Assembly (NCBI GenBank): GCA_003165115.1
Contig: PLSJ01000197.1
Location: 1-5,524 of the forward strand
Length of the DNA: 5,524 nt
Origin: Syntrophaceae bacterium
Lineage (GTDB): Bacteria > Desulfobacterota > Syntrophorhabdia > Syntrophorhabdales > WCHB1-27
Reading direction: 5' to 3'
Shown: piece by piece, positions 4,434 to 5,524 of the stretch
How positions within the stretch are numbered: position 1 is the first letter of the stretch
Layout: each line of letters starts with the position of its first letter
The notes under the pieces: generated by a model
Told to the model about the DNA's origin: nothing
Databases searched by the model: none
Seen by the model: the letters and a program-made list of their open reading frames with translations, nothing else
Translations under genes and position numbers: made by a program

Positions 4434-5524
4434 CGCGTTCCTTTCTCTCACATGTCGTTTCAGCTCGTTCATGTGCCCTTCCGTGAAGCCCTCCCAGGCA
4501 AAGGGAAGAAGGGCGTTGTTCTGGAAGAGGGGCTCGTCGGCGATGGGGTACCGGGCGAGGGAGTGATACGTTTCAAACATTTCCGTATGGGGGATAGGCG
4601 TATAGGCATTGAGGGTTACGCGAATGCCGAGGTCCGAGGCATAATCGATTGTTTTGCGCACGTCTTCGTGGGGCTGACACGGGAGGCCGGCGAGCACGTA
4701 GGCGCGGATGGAGCTCTTCTGAAATCCCGCCCGGAAGAGTTGGTCTACCGCCGTCTCGAAGGCGCGCGTGCTCAGCTTGCCGCCCGTTGCCCTTTGCGCC
4801 GAAGGGTCGATGGTCTCGAGCCCCAGCCGCACCTCTTTGAAGTGAGCCGACGCGAGGAGGCGCGCGATGTCTTCGTCGATGAGCGAGGCGTTCAGCGCAT
4901 TGGGGTTATAGAGGGAAAGGTCGAAGGTCATGCGGGCGATGCCGGCCAGAAGGGGCTTCGCAAATTCCCCCGCCCGGAAAAGGAAGTTATCGTCGTAAAG
5001 GGCAAATCGGGAAACCCCGCGATTGCACCAGTACGATATCTCGCGGAGCACGCCGCCAGCCGCCCTGCGGACCTGGCGCGGATAGAGGTACGAGGCAGCG
5101 CAGTACGGACAATCGTACACGCACCCGAGGGACGTCAAAAGCGGCACAAAGTGCCGGCGATCGTACAAATCGAACGCGGGAAGAGGAAACGAGTCGAGGT
5201 CCGCCTGAAGGGGCTTGAGGGCTATCGGGCGCGAGAATGTCTCTTCCAGAAACGCGTAGAAGCGGCCCATGTCGCCATTTGTCACGAGCAAATCCGCATC
5301 CCGCAGGTGGCGTCGCGCATGCTCCTCGCAGAGCGAGACATAAAGGCCTCCCACCACGATTTTCGCCCGCGGAAAGAGCGCCCGCACCAGGCGCACGATC
5401 TCCCCGGCCCCCTGGTACCAGTACGTCATGATGCAGGTCACGAGCACGAGGTCCGGAGGCGGCATCCCCGAGAGCCGGCGCCTCACCTCTTCCGGCGACA
5501 GCCCGTATCGCTTGAATCTCTTTC
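4419..5524 (-). CDS. B12-binding-domain radical SAM protein (5' end outside window)
   Basis: This is a radical SAM enzyme with an N-terminal cobalamin-binding-like domain. The frame stays open to the window edge; the GTG at 5486 is not trusted as the start because sensible protein (KRFKRYGLSPEEV) continues upstream of it. Counting from that GTG, residues 11-90 look like the second half of a Rossmann-type B12-binding domain, with the hydrophobic strand DLVLVTCIMTYWYQG and the VGGLYVSL segment. The 4Fe-4S motif CxxxCxxC is GCVYDCPYC (Cys121, 125, 128), followed by a radical SAM barrel: the LYDDNF, RLGLETIDP and YVLAGLP stretches are typical of the B12-binding radical SAM class that includes BchE-like and methylthiotransferase-like enzymes. 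The fold class is clear; the substrate cannot be told. It ends 130 bases before fmdB and is probably a separate unit, since a hairpin and an AT-rich control region lie between them. Confidence 0.88.
   Translation of the reverse strand, partial: KRFKRYGLSPEEVRRRLSGMPPPDLVLVTCIMTYWYQGAGEIVRLVRALFPRAKIVVGGLYVSLCEEHARRHLRDADLLVTNGDMGRFYAFLEETFSRPIALKPLQADLDSFPLPAFDLYDRRHFVPLLTSLGCVYDCPYCAASYLYPRQVRRAAGGVLREISYWCNRGVSRFALYDDNFLFRAGEFAKPLLAGIARMTFDLSLYNPNALNASLIDEDIARLLASAHFKEVRLGLETIDPSAQRATGGKLSTRAFETAVDQLFRAGFQKSSIRAYVLAGLPCQPHEDVRKTIDYASDLGIRVTLNAYTPIPHTEMFETYHSLARYPIADEPLFQNNALLPFAWEGFTEGHMNELKRHVRERNAGAGP

Noticed and set aside
1..5524. CRISPR arrays, tRNA or rRNA genes, insertion sequences
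   Set aside because: No spaced direct repeats, no tRNA-like cloverleaf or rRNA sequence recognised, and no transposase frame or terminal repeats were seen.

Overview
All recognisable genes in this window lie on the minus strand, so transcription runs from high to low coordinates. The sequence is GC-rich, with AT-rich islands only at the two intergenic control regions (about 3009-3158 and 4289-4400). The mix of genes is a glutaconate-type CoA-transferase, an IclR regulator, a branched-chain amino acid transporter remnant, an FmdB zinc ribbon, an ArsM-type methyltransferase and a B12-binding radical SAM protein, with two probable selenocysteine codons. It suggests an anaerobic bacterium of the Desulfobacterota/deltaproteobacterial kind. 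That assignment is an inference from gene content, not from a marker gene.

Layout in transcription order: (1) 5524-4419, a B12-binding-domain radical SAM protein whose 5' end lies outside the window. (2) 4288-4073, a small FmdB-family zinc-ribbon protein whose in-frame UGA is followed at once by a strong hairpin and then Ser-Ser-Cys and a stop. (3) 3995-3159, an arsenite methyltransferase (ArsM) homologue with an in-frame UGA forming a Cys-Sec pair, followed by a bacterial SECIS-like hairpin with a GGUC loop; the same gene also carries an in-frame UAG at codon 126. (4) An AT-rich promoter region. (5) 3008-2154, an IclR-family regulator with a probable TTG start directly behind a run of nine G. 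(6) 2120-1801, the remnant of a branched-chain amino acid uptake gene. (7) 1804-830 and 818-55, the alpha and beta subunits of a glutaconate-type CoA-transferase. The beta reading frame is broken at a run of nine G just after the predicted catalytic glutamate.

The window reads as two transcription units. The fmdB-arsM unit looks like a pair of adjacent selenoproteins built around thiol/selenol motifs, probably dealing with a metalloid such as arsenic. The iclR-remnant-gctA-gctB unit looks like a carboxylic acid uptake and CoA-activation operon under a co-transcribed regulator, now partly decayed or affected by homopolymer sequencing errors. The most notable content is the pair of neighbouring in-frame UGA codons, each replacing a Cys of a family Cys motif and each followed by a stem-loop. 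An automatic annotator would read one as the end of fmdB and would truncate the ArsM homologue because of the other.
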